A DNA stretch of 64,000 nt from the NCBI GenBank assembly GCA_036873755.1, contig JAVTVY010016019.1:1-64000 (forward strand), read 5' to 3'. The DNA is from Hanleya hanleyi (lineage: Eukaryota; Mollusca; Polyplacophora; Lepidopleurida; Hanleyidae). Position numbers and translations under genes: made by a program. The notes under the pieces were generated by a model, which saw only the letters and a program-made list of their open reading frames with translations, was not told the origin of the DNA and searched no databases. Shown piece after piece: positions 54,094-64,000 of the stretch; position 1 is the stretch's first letter; every line of letters starts with the position of its first letter.

Positions 54094-54463
54094 AGGACCA
54101 ACCCGAACCCGCACAAGGGAATGAACATAATGTGAACTCGAGGCTATGGAAGGATTTGTTCAAAGAAAGTATGGACGCCAAGATGGGCGAGACGTTGAGG
54201 GCCTCAGAAAACAAGTTTCAACACAAAGGGTATTCGAAAAGGAAGCCGCGATTTTAGCCCATAACAGATTGGCACCCGGACTAGGAAGGGCTTTACGTCA
54301 CCAGTATGTCGACCTCGTGACACATATGAAATTGTTGGATAAGGATGCGGTTCATATGGAACAGCGTCGATGTTGAAAACCTCGGGCATGAACTGCAAAG
54401 CGGCGTGTGTCAGAGCAATAGCACAAATGAAACATTTGTTCGAACGCATCATTAAACGACGTT
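54094..54463 (+). pseudogene. Small gene downstream of the ATPase, B right
   Basis: Continuous version of the gene split in the left arm: WKDLFKESMDAKMGETLRAS in one frame, then at TATTCGAAAAGG the sequence homologous to RALRQLYVDLVTHMKLLDKDA lies in another. Near 54,365 it diverges from the left copy (DAVHMEQRRC, stop), with a small deletion relative to EIEKNSVDVKN. Product not recognised. Confidence 0.5.
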
Positions 54464-54618
54464 AAAGCGTTACGAAAGCGTTGAGATGGGTTCTAAGGCG
54501 TTGAGACGAGCGTGAAGGTGGACAGATAGGGCGTTAAGGCGTAACAGTGGGCGTTGGCGGGCGTGTATTCCCAATACAGTATTCCCAAAACAAGCACAGT
54601 CGACGTTCAGCCGTCAAC
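54464..54618. repeat. AACGCC block upstream of ZF-B, B right
   Basis: GGCGTTAAGGCG, GGGCGTTGGCGGGCG and related units, mirror of 46,851-47,031. Confidence 0.65.
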
Positions 54619-55703
54619 ATGGCTTATACTTGTTCTGAATGGACATTACGATATGATGCGACACCAGAAACATATACATGGGATTGAAGACTCCGCGGAG
54701 TCCGTTGTGGCGGATGGTGATACAGAGACTGCTGAGAGTCCATCGACTGATACCGAAACCGAGATTGCTGACAATCTGTCTACTGATACGGAGCGCTAGA
54801 CCTCAGATAGTCAGCCTACATCCCAGAAAAGTATACATGGGATTGAAGACTCCGTTGAGGCGGATGCTGATACAGAGACTGCTGAGAGTCCATCGACTGA
54901 TACCGAAACCGAGATTGCTGACAGTCTATCTACTGATACGGAGAGCTTGACTACAGATAGTCAGCCTACATCCCAGGAAAATGAGGCAGAACCTACCTTC
55001 TGGGATCGTATTGTGACAGCAGCTATCAATACTCACGCTGCGGTGATCGAGGACGCCGGACAGGATAACTTACAACAGGCGTACACCCAAATGCGCCCCT
55101 GCATCAGGGAAACAGCCATGGTGATCTATGAACAGTATACCTTACTACCGCTTGAAATTTTAATTAAAAGACAAAGTTGACATAGCCCACAAACTGGCAG
55201 AAAGTTTAAATCCCTACTAATTAACAGGTCTGGTCCAAAAATGACATGTGGAGGTTGAATGACAGAAATTAACTTGCCACAACAAAAATGCAACAATCGC
55301 CATCAAAATGCCAATTAAACTGTTGGCTGAATACACAGGCTAGATTGACTAATATTTTAGGCTCTATAGCGATGATCAAACAAAGGTCCAATACCTTTGA
55401 AGCCCATAACTTTGTGTCTTGCAACAAACCCAGTTGAACGGCAGCATATATTACTGTTAGCCAGTGCTACTATATACTACATATATCTATCATCTGGTCA
55501 AGGCTGGAGGACGTGAATCATTGTGACAGTTTGAAATGAAAGGCGACCCCACGCACAGGTCCATCATGAAGACCAAACGTCACTTGGAAGAGGATATGGG
55601 GCTACCATCCATCGAGGCCCTGGAAAATGCGATCAGAATGCGCAAACAACTGTTTCAGGACATGCTGCCCGAACAATATCCTGGACTGCCCGACGACGAT
55701 TAG
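54619..55703 (+). pseudogene. ZF-B gene, B right: finger deleted, linker duplicated, insertion in C-terminal domain
   Basis: Starts MAYTCSE at 54,619, but about 20 bp covering the second Cys of the finger are missing, which shifts the frame. The acidic linker (from IHGIEDS to STDTE) is present twice in tandem (about 54,673-54,830 and 54,831-54,960), with a TAG in the first unit near 54,798. The C-terminal domain keeps the QQAYTQMRPCIRETAM segment that the left copy lacks. It is split after LLPLE by a 380-bp insertion, and ends PDDD-stop at 55,701-55,703. Confidence 0.82.
55159..55538. mobile_element. 380-bp insertion with 7-bp target duplication
   Basis: TTGAAAT at 55,152-55,158 is repeated at 55,532-55,538, and deletion of one copy plus the insert restores the ZF-B sequence seen in the left arm. 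No long terminal inverted repeat or coding frame; no A-tail at either end. Class undetermined. Confidence 0.75.
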
Positions 55704-55990
55704 AACAAACGGATGAGAGCGAACATGGCCGAAGATGGGACTTTCTCAAACGCCGGCTTCTGATTGAAAAAGAGCATCTGTCATCCTTGTTGTTGTTGTT
55801 GATTTCTCTCATCTGTCTATATCATGGCGCCAAGGCGTTATGCTAGGGCGTTAAGGCGTTACGACGGACGATGACGGGCGTCACTGCATTTCCAATGAAT
55901 TAGTGGCAATTCCATGCACATCAGAGCTTTTGGGCTAATTCACCAGGGCGTTGAACCGCTGAGCTTGTCGATGGCGGGCGTAGCTACATG
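55704..55990. repeat. Shortened ZF-B 3' region and AACGCC spacer, B right
   Basis: Sequence matching 46,320-46,358 is followed directly by GTTGTT repeats, so the polyA context seen in the left arm is deleted here. The AACGCC spacer (55,830-55,985) mirrors 45,896-46,050. Confidence 0.75.
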
Positions 55991-57054
55991 ATGCCACTTC
56001 ATACGACGCATTCGGACCAAGGATGGTCCATTTCTACTCCAAAACACCTTCCTTCATACCCCAAAATGCCCACCTTGACGACTACTCTTACAGATGACGT
56101 TACCGATGACGTCACAGATGACGTGAACATACCTCAAATAGGGGTCTGCTCCACGAGAACTACAAGATGACACCCCAAACGACGCATTCGGACCAGTAGT
56201 GGTCCATCTCTACACCAAATACCTTCCTTCACTGCCCCAAAATGCCCACTTTCGCTAATACTCGTACTGATGACGTCACCGATGACGTCACAGATGACGC
56301 GGACATCCCTCAAATCGGGGCCTACACCCCGAGAGCTACAAAATGACACCCCACACGACGCATTCGGACTAAGGATGGTCCATCTCTACCCCAAACACAC
56401 CCCCATGCACCCCCCAAAATGACCACTTTCGCTACTACTCGTACTGATGACGTCACCGATGACGTCACAGATGACATGCACATCCCACAAATCGGGGTCT
56501 ACACCCCAAGAGCTACAAGATGACACCCCACACGACGCATTCGGACCAAGGATGGTCCATTTCTACCTCAAATACCTTGCTTCACTGCCCCAAAATGCCC
56601 ACTTTCGCTACTACTCCTACTGATGACGTTATCGATGACGTCACAGATGCTGTGGACATCCCTCAAATCGTGGTCTATACCACGAAAGCTACAAAATGAC
56701 ACCCCACACGATGCATTCGGACCAAGGATGGTCCCTCTCTACCCCAAACACACCCCAACGCACCCCCCAAAATGGCCAATTTACTTACTACATCCAACTA
56801 CGCATGCGCAGATTGACGCGACTTGCAATAAAAATACACGCCATTCTACCCCACACAAGCTTCACTTCCCTCACCTCCCTCGACCCATTTGGACCCATAG
56901 TGGTCCATCTCTACCCCAAACACACCCCCACGCAACCCCAAAATGCCTACTGCCAGAATATTGAAAACGGCCGCCACATTAGTTCAATCGGATGCTCCTC
57001 TACGAGAGCTTCAAAATAAGACCTCATACGACACCATCGGCCCACTAGGGACTC
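55991..57054. repeat. CRE-bearing array and NRF-1-like unit, B right
   Basis: Four CRE-type units (near 56,095, 56,270, 56,446 and 56,630) with CGCTACTACTCGTACTGATG. A degenerate NRF-1-like ACGCATGCGCAG near 56,803 follows. One unit more than in the left arm. Confidence 0.87.
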
Positions 57055-57708
57055 ATCTAGACCTCAAAACGTCCACCCAGTATGGACCTATCCCCCTAAG
57101 CCAGTATGGGCCTATATGGGCCTATATACAGACCTACCCGGTACTTTACGAAAAATTTCACCGCTTAACTTCGGGACCCCTCTCATCGTGTTCTACATGG
57201 TGAGACGTGAAAAACGAAGCCAAACAACCCATATCGCAATGAACATGTGTGAATTTCCCAGTATAGACCTATCCCCCTGAGCCAGTATGGGCCTATATGG
57301 GCCTATATACAGACCTACCGGGTACTTTTCGAAAAATTTCACCGCTTAACTTCGGGACCCCTCTTATCGTGTTCTACACGGTGAGACATGAAAAACAAGA
57401 CCAAACAACCCATATCGCAATGAACATGTGTAAATTTCCCAGTATGGACCTATGTAGACAAAAAGAGTATATACGACATAGGTATAGGACTATATACAGA
57501 CCTACACGGTACTTTCCGAAAAATTTCACCGCTTAACTTCGGGACCCCTCCCATCGTGTTTTTCGTGGCCAGACGTGAAAAACAAGACCAAACAACCCAG
57601 AGTAAAATCCCAAAAAAATGACAACCCCCATACCCCATATAGGCATTTCCCCGTATATTGTATAATACAGGCCCCTATTGTTGGAGTAAAGTCCATGTTC
57701 CGCTTTTT
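57055..57708. repeat. 175-180-bp tandem array, B right
   Basis: About three units with CACCGCTTAACTTCGGGACC, CATCGTGTTCTACA and CAAACAACCCATATCGCAAT. Mirror of the left array. It ends in TAAAGTCCATGTTCCGC. Confidence 0.85.
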
Positions 57709-58003
57709 AAAGTTTCTCCAGCATCGTCTCCAGTGATGCACGATTGGTAATAGTGAACGGCTGGTCAAACACATAGGTATTATTGCTGGGATAATAATGC
57801 CGTAACTGGTCCGTCTCTTTGTGGGGTAAGATGTACCCGAAAGCGACATTCAATTTGAAGGCCGTAGTTTGGTCGTTGAAGATGGCTTCCAAGTAGCTAC
57901 GTAGACGGACGAGGTCGGTCAGTCGGAAATTGTAGATATCTTGAATAGGGCGCTGAGTGGTGAAACAGTGCCGTATCATGGACCAATGACGCCGATAGAT
58001 GTC
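57709..58003 (-). pseudogene. ZF-A C-terminal domain fragment at the B/D junction
   Basis: On the minus strand: DIYRRHWSMIRHCF, RPIQDIYNFRLTDL, FKLNVAFGYIL, SLETMLEKL. It stops at the junction with the B arm and, on the other side, jumps near 58,003 into the intergenic region normally found after a ZF-A gene. Head-to-head with the gene at 58,608. Confidence 0.8.
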
Positions 58004-58529
58004 ATGCACTGATGAATACCATAACATGTCGTACATACTCTATATGTCTACAGGATGATCGTTGACGGCGTCAACGCCAGGTGGTGGTGGTGGTGGTGCG
58101 AGGATAATAAAACGTGTATTACGCAATGTGTCTGTTGTTGTTGATGTCTCTTGGTTGTGTTTATATTGAAAGGGTCTGAGCATATTGATGCGATGAGAGG
58201 AAGTTTTCGGAGATAACGTAATTCTACATTGTGCACGGATGGACACAAACACAAACAGAAACACACACACACACGCGCGCAATGCGGCTCATGAAAAAGC
58301 TGAGGACCCGGATGTAAAACCACAGTACCCGGATGGAAGACAGAGGAACGACGGGAAAAATCCGCTTGGAAACCGGGATGTTGACAAGATCTCAGATGTA
58401 AAATCCACTGCCCACACACACACGCACACACCAACACACACACACACACACACGCGCGCGCGCAATGCGGCTCAGTCGTACACCAGTACATCTCGGTCCT
58501 CGTCTTGGGGGTAGTTGAACTGAGTGTGA
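58004..58529. other. ZF-A upstream region, element D
   Basis: Same block as 2,852-3,306: TGGTGG run with GTTGACGGCGTCAAC near 58,063-58,077, CCGGATGT motifs near 58,308-58,340, and a long CA/CG run (58,410-58,465). Confidence 0.7.
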
Positions 58530-58607
58530 TAAAATAGATCACCAGCTAGCGTGCTATAAAAGGGAAGCGGCCTGGCCGTTTCATCAGACACTCTGTCAAC
58601 CATCAAG
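58530..58607 (+). promoter_or_regulatory. ZF-A promoter with degraded MEF2-type box, element D
   Basis: TATAAAAG at 58,555-58,562 and the initiator-like TTTCATCA are kept. The upstream box reads GATAAAATAG (58,528-58,537) and no longer fits the MEF2 consensus. Confidence 0.7.
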
Positions 58608-58736
58608 ATGTTCACTTGCACAACTTGCCAGAAACACTTTACTCGTCTAGACAATTTACGTCGCCACGAGACCGCCGCCCACAACGGCGGACGGTATACT
58701 TGTATAACCTGCGCACGGTCATTTAATCGGGAAGAC

Positions 58737-59969
58737 TTGCGAACGTCGTATGCATGCTCACGACGTGCCTTGCATTGTTGATGCGCCCATTTGAAACAGC
58801 AAGCAAATTTGATGGCAGTGGCACCATGTTGTTTTATCCACGATTAAGTCGGATGTACCGGTACATATGAAGTATCTTCATGGCTTATCGAACGGTGTCA
58901 TTGTCTGCTAGCGCGAGCTAGTGTGATTAAGGTGTGAACTCAACAGGACGTTTTTACAGTCAATGTATGGTAGGAAAAAACCTACGTTTTATCAGTGGTT
59001 TTACTGTGTGGATATATGGATATGTGAGCCATTATTTGTAATGGAATATGTATGTAAACCTATAGTTTGGCAATTTTGTGTGATATTTCGAAAGTAATAA
59101 TTATGAAATAAAACTTTATTATTGTAAGAAACTCTTGTTTTCTACAAAGATCAACTTTTAGGGAACATTTCATAGAAACACAAATTGTCTCAGAAAAGTG
59201 TATGGTACATACATGTGACACTAAATTGCTGGGTATTGTGAACCTGAATTACCACGGTTCGTCTGATGTTTGATTTACTATTATGATTTGTTACCACGGA
59301 TTTGAACAATGAAGTTTCACGGTCTACCATTGAACATCATAGTTGACCACGGTTCGTTGTATGGTAAAGCATGGTAAAATTGACCATACATTTTATTACC
59401 ATATTTATTACCGTATGGATTCACGATACATTATCATGGATTTTCATGGTTCAGCCTGGAATACCATGGCTCACCACGGTTCGTTGTATGGTAAACCACG
59501 GTAAACTTTACCATACAATCTTTTACCACGGATTCACCATAAATTACCATGGATGTTCATGGTTCAGCCTGGAATACTGAGGTTCAACACGGTTCGTTGT
59601 ATGGTAAACCACGGTAAACTTTACCATACAATCTTTTACCATGGATTCACCATAAATTACCACGGATGTTCATGGTTCAGCCTGGAATACCGTGGTTCAC
59701 CACGGTTCGTTGTATGGTAAACCACGGTAAACTTTACCATACAATCTTTTACCTCGGATTTACCATACATTACCATGGATGTTCATGGTTCAGCCTGGAA
59801 TACCGTGGTTCACCACGGTTCGTTGTATGGTAAACCACGGTAAACTTTACCATACAATATTTTACCTCGGATTTACCATACATTACCATACAGAACCGTG
59901 GTTTACCATGCATTACCATACTTTACCCTATGGTAATGTATGGTAAACCACGGTTTTTTTTTATAAGGG
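58737..59969. mobile_element. 1.2-kb insertion in the element D ZF-A gene
   Basis: Bounded by the broken finger codons. The left 0.6 kb is AT-rich unique DNA and the right 0.6 kb is a tandem array, ending in a T-run (GGTTTTTTTTTATAAG). I see no clear terminal repeat or coding frame, and any target duplication is at most a few bases. Class undetermined. Confidence 0.7.
59330..59945. repeat. 115-120-bp satellite of ACCACGGT/TACCATGG motifs
   Basis: About five units with CACGGTTCGTTGTATGGTAA, CACGGTAAACTTTACCATAC and GGATGTTCATGGTTCAGCC. Units contain many short inverted repeats (ACCGTGGT/ACCACGGT, TACCAT/ATGGTA). Confidence 0.85.
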
Positions 59970-60765
59970 GATGCTTTACTGCGCCATGAACGTTCAATTC
60001 ATGGGCCACCCAAGAGTCCATGCGAGGAATGTGGTCGGCTTTCCAAACTGACCAGTCAGTTGCTGCGACACCAACGTTTGATTCATGCCCCGGTACCATG
60101 GCATGAGCGACAACTTCCCCCATGAAGTGGAGCCGCGGAAGGTCAGACCCAGTGAAGATGAGCCCGGGGAGACGAACGCCACTGGTAATGCGATGACGGA
60201 GAGCCCGCCTATACCCACAGTTCAGAAGAGCCTGGATATCCAGCCGGACCCCAGCGTTACGGTTTCGAGTCATACGCCTGACAACATCGAACATTTTCTG
60301 GACGAGCCCATAAATGTTCCTAGCGATCTCTTACAAGACGTCCATCCAGTGAGTGACATCTATCGGCGCCATTGGTCCATGATACGTCACTGTTTCAACC
60401 GTCATCGCCCTATTCAAGATATCTACAATTTCCGACTGACCGACCTCGCCCGTCTACGTAGCTACGTGAAAGCCATCTTCAACGACCAAACTACGGCCTT
60501 CAAATTGAATGTCGTTTTCGGATACATCTTACGCCACAAAGAGACGGACCAGTTACGGCATTATTATCCCAGCAATAACACCTATGTGTTTGACCAGCCG
60601 TTCACTATTACCAATCGTGCGTCATTGGAGACGATGCTGGAGAAACTGGACACCGTGGATCCCTTGGTATGGGCCCAACAACAACGCCCCAACACCAAGT
60701 GAACAGTGAAGAGGGTCACCAATGTTACGTTCTTCGTGGTTAAACTGATCAACCCGCTCGGCTGA

Positions 60766-61028
60766 ATGCGTCACCCGTGCACTGATGAATACCATAACAT
60801 GCCGTACATACTCTATATGTCTACATGTTGATCGTTGACTTGAGCTCAGTAAACACTTGTACCTAATGTGACGGTGCGTTAAATAATAGAACATGGTATT
60901 TGATATTTCAATTTGTTTTGCTGTGAACATACTAAACATGCCCAGGGCGGATCCCCCAGCCTGGGTATGATGTAATATTGGGGATAATAAACTGTATGAA
61001 CATTGCTGAACTTGTTGCTATTCACGAC
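60766..61028 (+). terminator. ZF-A 3' region, element D
   Basis: Matches 4,346-4,605. The first polyA signal is mutated (AATAGA near 60,886), while the second, AATAAA at 60,986-60,991, is kept in the conserved context. Confidence 0.7.
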
Positions 61029-62071
61029 AACCGCTATCCGATTGTATAATACAGAACATATATTGTATGATACAGGACATATAAGGTACAATACAGGACA
61101 GATATGATATCATACAGCACAGATTTGGTATAACACAGGACAGATATTGTATAATACAGCACAGATTTGATATAATACAGAACGTATATGGTATAATAGA
61201 GGACAAATATGGTACAATACAGGACAGATTTGGTATAATACAGGACAGATATTGTATAACACAAAACAGATATGGTATAATACAGCACAGATATGGTATA
61301 ATTCAGGACAGATATGGTATGATACAGCACAGGTTTGGTATAACGCAGGACAGATATGGTATAATACAGCAAAGATATGGTATAATGCATGACAGATATG
61401 GTATAATAGAGGACAAATATTGTATAATACAGGACAAATATGGTATAATACAGGACATATATGGTACAATACTGGGCAGATACTGTATAATACAGCACAG
61501 ATTTGGTATAATACAGAACATATATTGTATAATAGAGGACAAATATAGTACAATACAAGACAGATTTGGTATAATACAGGACAGATATGGTATGACTCAG
61601 GACATATATGGTATAATACAGCACAGACATGGTAACATACAGCACAGATATGTTATAATAGAGAGCGAATATTGTATAATACAGAACATATATTGTATAA
61701 TACAGGACATATATGGTACAATACAGGATAGATTTGGTATAATACAGGACAGATACTGTATAATACAGCACAGATTTGGTATAATACAGGACAGATACTG
61801 TATAATACAGCACAGATTTGGTATAATACAGCACAGATTTGGTATAATACAGGACAGATACTGTATAATACAGGATAGATTTGGTATAATACAGGACATA
61901 TATGGTATAATAGAGGACAAATATGGTACAATACAGGACAGATTTGGTATAATACAGAACAGATATTGTTTAGCACAGGACAGATATGATATAATACAGC
62001 ACAGATATGAAATAATTCAGGACAGATATGGTATAATACAGCAAAGATATGGTATAATGCATGATAGATAT
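61029..62071. repeat. 21-bp minisatellite, about 50 copies
   Basis: Units of 21 bp such as GGTATAATACAGGACAGATA, with variants (TGTATAATACAGAACATATAT). Because 21 is a multiple of three, several frames stay open as 7-residue repeats on both strands (up to 333 residues on plus). I treat these as non-coding by-products. Confidence 0.9.
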
Positions 62072-62639
62072 GGATGGTCCATCTCTACACCAAATACCCT
62101 CCTTCACTGCCCCAAAATGCTCACTTTCGCTACTACTCGTACTGATGACATCACAATGACGTCACAGATGCTGTGGACATTCCTTAAATCGTGGTCTCCA
62201 CCCCGAAGGCTACAAGATGACACCCCACGGGACGCATTCGGACCAAGGATGGTCCATTTTTACACCAAATACCTTCCTTCACTGCCCCAAAATGCCCACT
62301 TTCGCTACTACTCGTACTGATGACGTCACCAGTGACGTCACAGACGCTGTGTACATCCCTAAAATCGTGGTCTCCACCCCGAAGGCTACAAGATAACACC
62401 TCTCACGATCCATTTGGACCAACAGTGGTCCATCTCTACCCCAAACACACTCCCACCCACCCCCAAAATGCCTGCTTTCTATACTATGGCCAGATTGCGC
62501 ATGCGCAGAATATTGAAAACGGACGAAGCATTAGTCCATTCGGATGCTCCTCCACGAGAGCTTCAAAATAAGATCTCATACGACACCATAGGATCATTAG
62601 GGGCTCACCTTGACCCCAAAACGTCCACCCAGCAATATT
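62072..62639. repeat. CRE-bearing and NRF-1-like array, element D
   Basis: Two CRE-type units (near 62,145 and 62,322, the second with two full TGACGTCA sites 4 bp apart), then an NRF-1-like GCGCATGCGC at 62,497-62,506 and the TCCACGAGAGCTTCAAAATA unit. Confidence 0.87.
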
Positions 62640-62965
62640 TATCCACTGAGCCAGAAGGTCTATGGGTCTATATACAGACCTACCCGGTACCTGGACTTTT
62701 CAAAAAATTTCATCGCTTAACTTCGGGACCCTGCCCATCGTGTTCTACATGGTGAGACGTGGAAAGCACGACCAAACAACCCATATCCCAATGAAACATG
62801 TGTGAATTTCCCAGTATGGACCTATCACCCATATGGGCCTATATGGGCCTATATACAGACTTCGGTGAACTTTTCGAAACATTTCACCGCTTAGTTCCGG
62901 GACCCTTTCCATCGTGTTTTTCGTGGCGAGACGTGAAAAACAAGACCAAACAACCCATAGTAAAA
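62640..62965. repeat. 175-180-bp array units, element D
   Basis: Two units with TTCATCGCTTAACTTCGGGACC or related sequence, CATCGTGTT and CAAACAACCCATA. Confidence 0.8.
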
Positions 62966-63575
62966 TCCACAAAAAATGAATACCCCCCATACCCCATGCA
63001 GGCATTTTCCCGTATATTGTATAATATAGACCCTTATTGTAGAGGTAAAGTCCGTGTTCCGCTTTTTATATTTTTTTCTGGAGAAACTTTTACATGCACC
63101 CACCCATGACTTGATCGGCAGACCCCGATAAGCCCGGGGACCGATATTAGCCCTTTTGGATAGGGTTGATAGGAGTTTTCCCCTATTGTAGGGGTAAAGT
63201 CCGTGTTCCGCTTTTTATATTTTCTGGACAAATCCTAATGTTACATGCACCCACCCATGACTGGATGGCCCTGGAGAAGCGCTTCACTTTGACACCTCAC
63301 TCGACCCAATCAGTCCACTAGGGATCTTCCTGAAGATTGCCGAACATTCTCACGAAAACCCACGTATTCGGGACTACTTTCTGCCCGCGGAGGCAGACCG
63401 CATCAACGCCAGACCGCATCACCGCGGAGGAATACATCCCCAGGTCACGCCCGATTCACGCAGACCGGAAGTGACGTCATACACCTGCGCAGAACACTCC
63501 TGCGCACACCTCCGCCTGACCTCCACGAAACCTCCACAACCAATATGGCTTTATCGGTCGTTAATATACTACTGC
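62966..63575. repeat. Terminal domain of element D
   Basis: AAAGTCCGTGTTCCGCTTTT occurs twice (63,045 and 63,198), each followed by ACATGCACCCACCCATGACT. Then come CACCTCACTCGACCC, CTTTCTGCCCGCGGAGGCAG, GACCGCATCACCGCGGAGGA and CTCCACGAAACCTCCACAA, ending near TTAATATACTACT. It parallels the ends of A and B. Confidence 0.72.
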
Positions 63576-64000
63576 CCGACGTCGATCAATCGCTTATTCT
63601 TCACCTTGTTATCATATAGTTCAAAATGACTATAGCTCGAAATGAAACATATTTCATTCCTATGACATATGCTGTGTTTGTCTACGTTCCTGGGTTGAGA
63701 AAGTACCAATGTTCCCTTCTTGTTCACTCACTAAAACACCTGAGACGTCCATAAATTCCATGGACAAACAAGTCTTACACCCACACTTATAAATCCTCTC
63801 TGGTCCTCGAAAATATTTTGAGAATATAAGCTGATGTTAGCTTATATAATGGGCCTAGTATGTAGCGGTGCGTTCGACACTTCACCGTAATACCACCGTC
63901 CACCCCCCCCCCCCCCCCCCCTCCAAAAAAACCCTCTTGTTTTGAGGGCCTGTGGTATACATTCTGGCGCTAACTACCCAGAGAGATTGGTATGCATATC
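63576..64000. other. Right-hand flank
   Basis: No gene seen. A C-run lies at 63,905-63,921, followed by a short A-run. Confidence 0.4.

Larger units (their letters stand above)
53104..57708. repeat. Right arm of palindrome B
   Basis: Counterpart of both left-arm parts, without the 4.46-kb transposon but with its own 380-bp insertion, gene deletions and a longer GGT run. It ends at CCGCTTTTTAAA (57,708), where it abuts a ZF-A fragment of element D. Confidence 0.88.
58608..60765 (+). pseudogene. ZF-A gene of element D: interrupted by a 1.2-kb insertion, frameshift and stop
   Basis: Starts MFTCTTCQKHF at 58,608. Fingers 1 and 2 run to NRED at 58,736, and the sequence resumes at about 59,970 with LLRHERSIHG and finger 3 (CEECGRL). 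A small indel near 60,117 shifts the frame before EPRKVRPSEDEPG. The linker and C-terminal domain are then open from 60,120 to a TGA near 60,700 that replaces the Trp of the TKW motif. NVTFFVVKL follows, up to the natural stop at 60,763-60,765. Confidence 0.85.

Noticed and set aside
61319..62320. A 333-residue open frame with 7-residue repeats as a structural protein gene
   Set aside because: The 21-bp period keeps several frames open on both strands, there is no promoter, and the frame runs on into the CRE array. Repeat by-product.

Overview
This 64-kb window is eukaryotic and looks like marine-invertebrate genomic DNA, most likely from a bivalve or similar mollusc. I see no bacterial operon structure. 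The coding units are intronless, have TATA boxes and end at AATAAA signals. The background carries ACATGTA-rich DNA, a tRNA-derived SINE, AGGTCA-rich repeats, GATGGCCGCCAT-type repeats and Penelope-like reverse transcriptase genes, a mix I associate with such genomes. The species call is inference. No host housekeeping gene, rRNA or intact tRNA gene was recognised.

Most of the window is copies of one family of large, palindrome-forming, virus- or Polinton-like elements, labelled C, P2, A, B and D. C (before 1 to about 6,780) is a palindrome centred near 1,369 whose left half lies mostly outside the window. P2 (8,231-18,439) has 4.8-kb arms round a 637-bp loop. A (24,588-40,357) has 7.4-7.5-kb arms round an 869-bp loop. 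B (about 43,840-57,708) is centred near 53,090, and its left arm is split by a 4.5-kb nested transposon. D (57,709 to about 63,575) looks like a half element joined to the end of B.

The outer part of an arm follows a recurring plan: terminal domain; tandem arrays carrying TGCGCATGCGCA (NRF-1-like palindrome); 175-182-bp arrays; arrays of paired TGACGTCA (CRE) sites about every 176 bp; an AACGCC-rich spacer; then polyA signal and genes. The inner cargo varies. ZF-A genes code for three C2H2 fingers plus a conserved C-terminal domain and occur in C, A and D. ZF-B codes for one finger, an acidic linker and a basic C-terminal domain (B; remnants in P2 and A). B also holds an A32-like P-loop ATPase with an N-terminal finger. 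A carries a Penelope-like RT in both arms. ZF-A promoters share a MEF2-type box, a TATA box and an initiator.

The arms of each palindrome are similar but not identical. Duplicate genes carry different lesions: different Walker A residues are changed in the two ATPases, finger cysteines are lost in one ZF-A copy and the C-terminal domain in its partner, and the two RT copies have different indels. The two ZF-A genes of A, by contrast, are both open and nearly identical. This argues against a simple assembly fold-back and for old inverted duplications with later decay and perhaps arm-to-arm gene conversion. Between the elements lie ordinary dispersed repeats and fold-back transposons.
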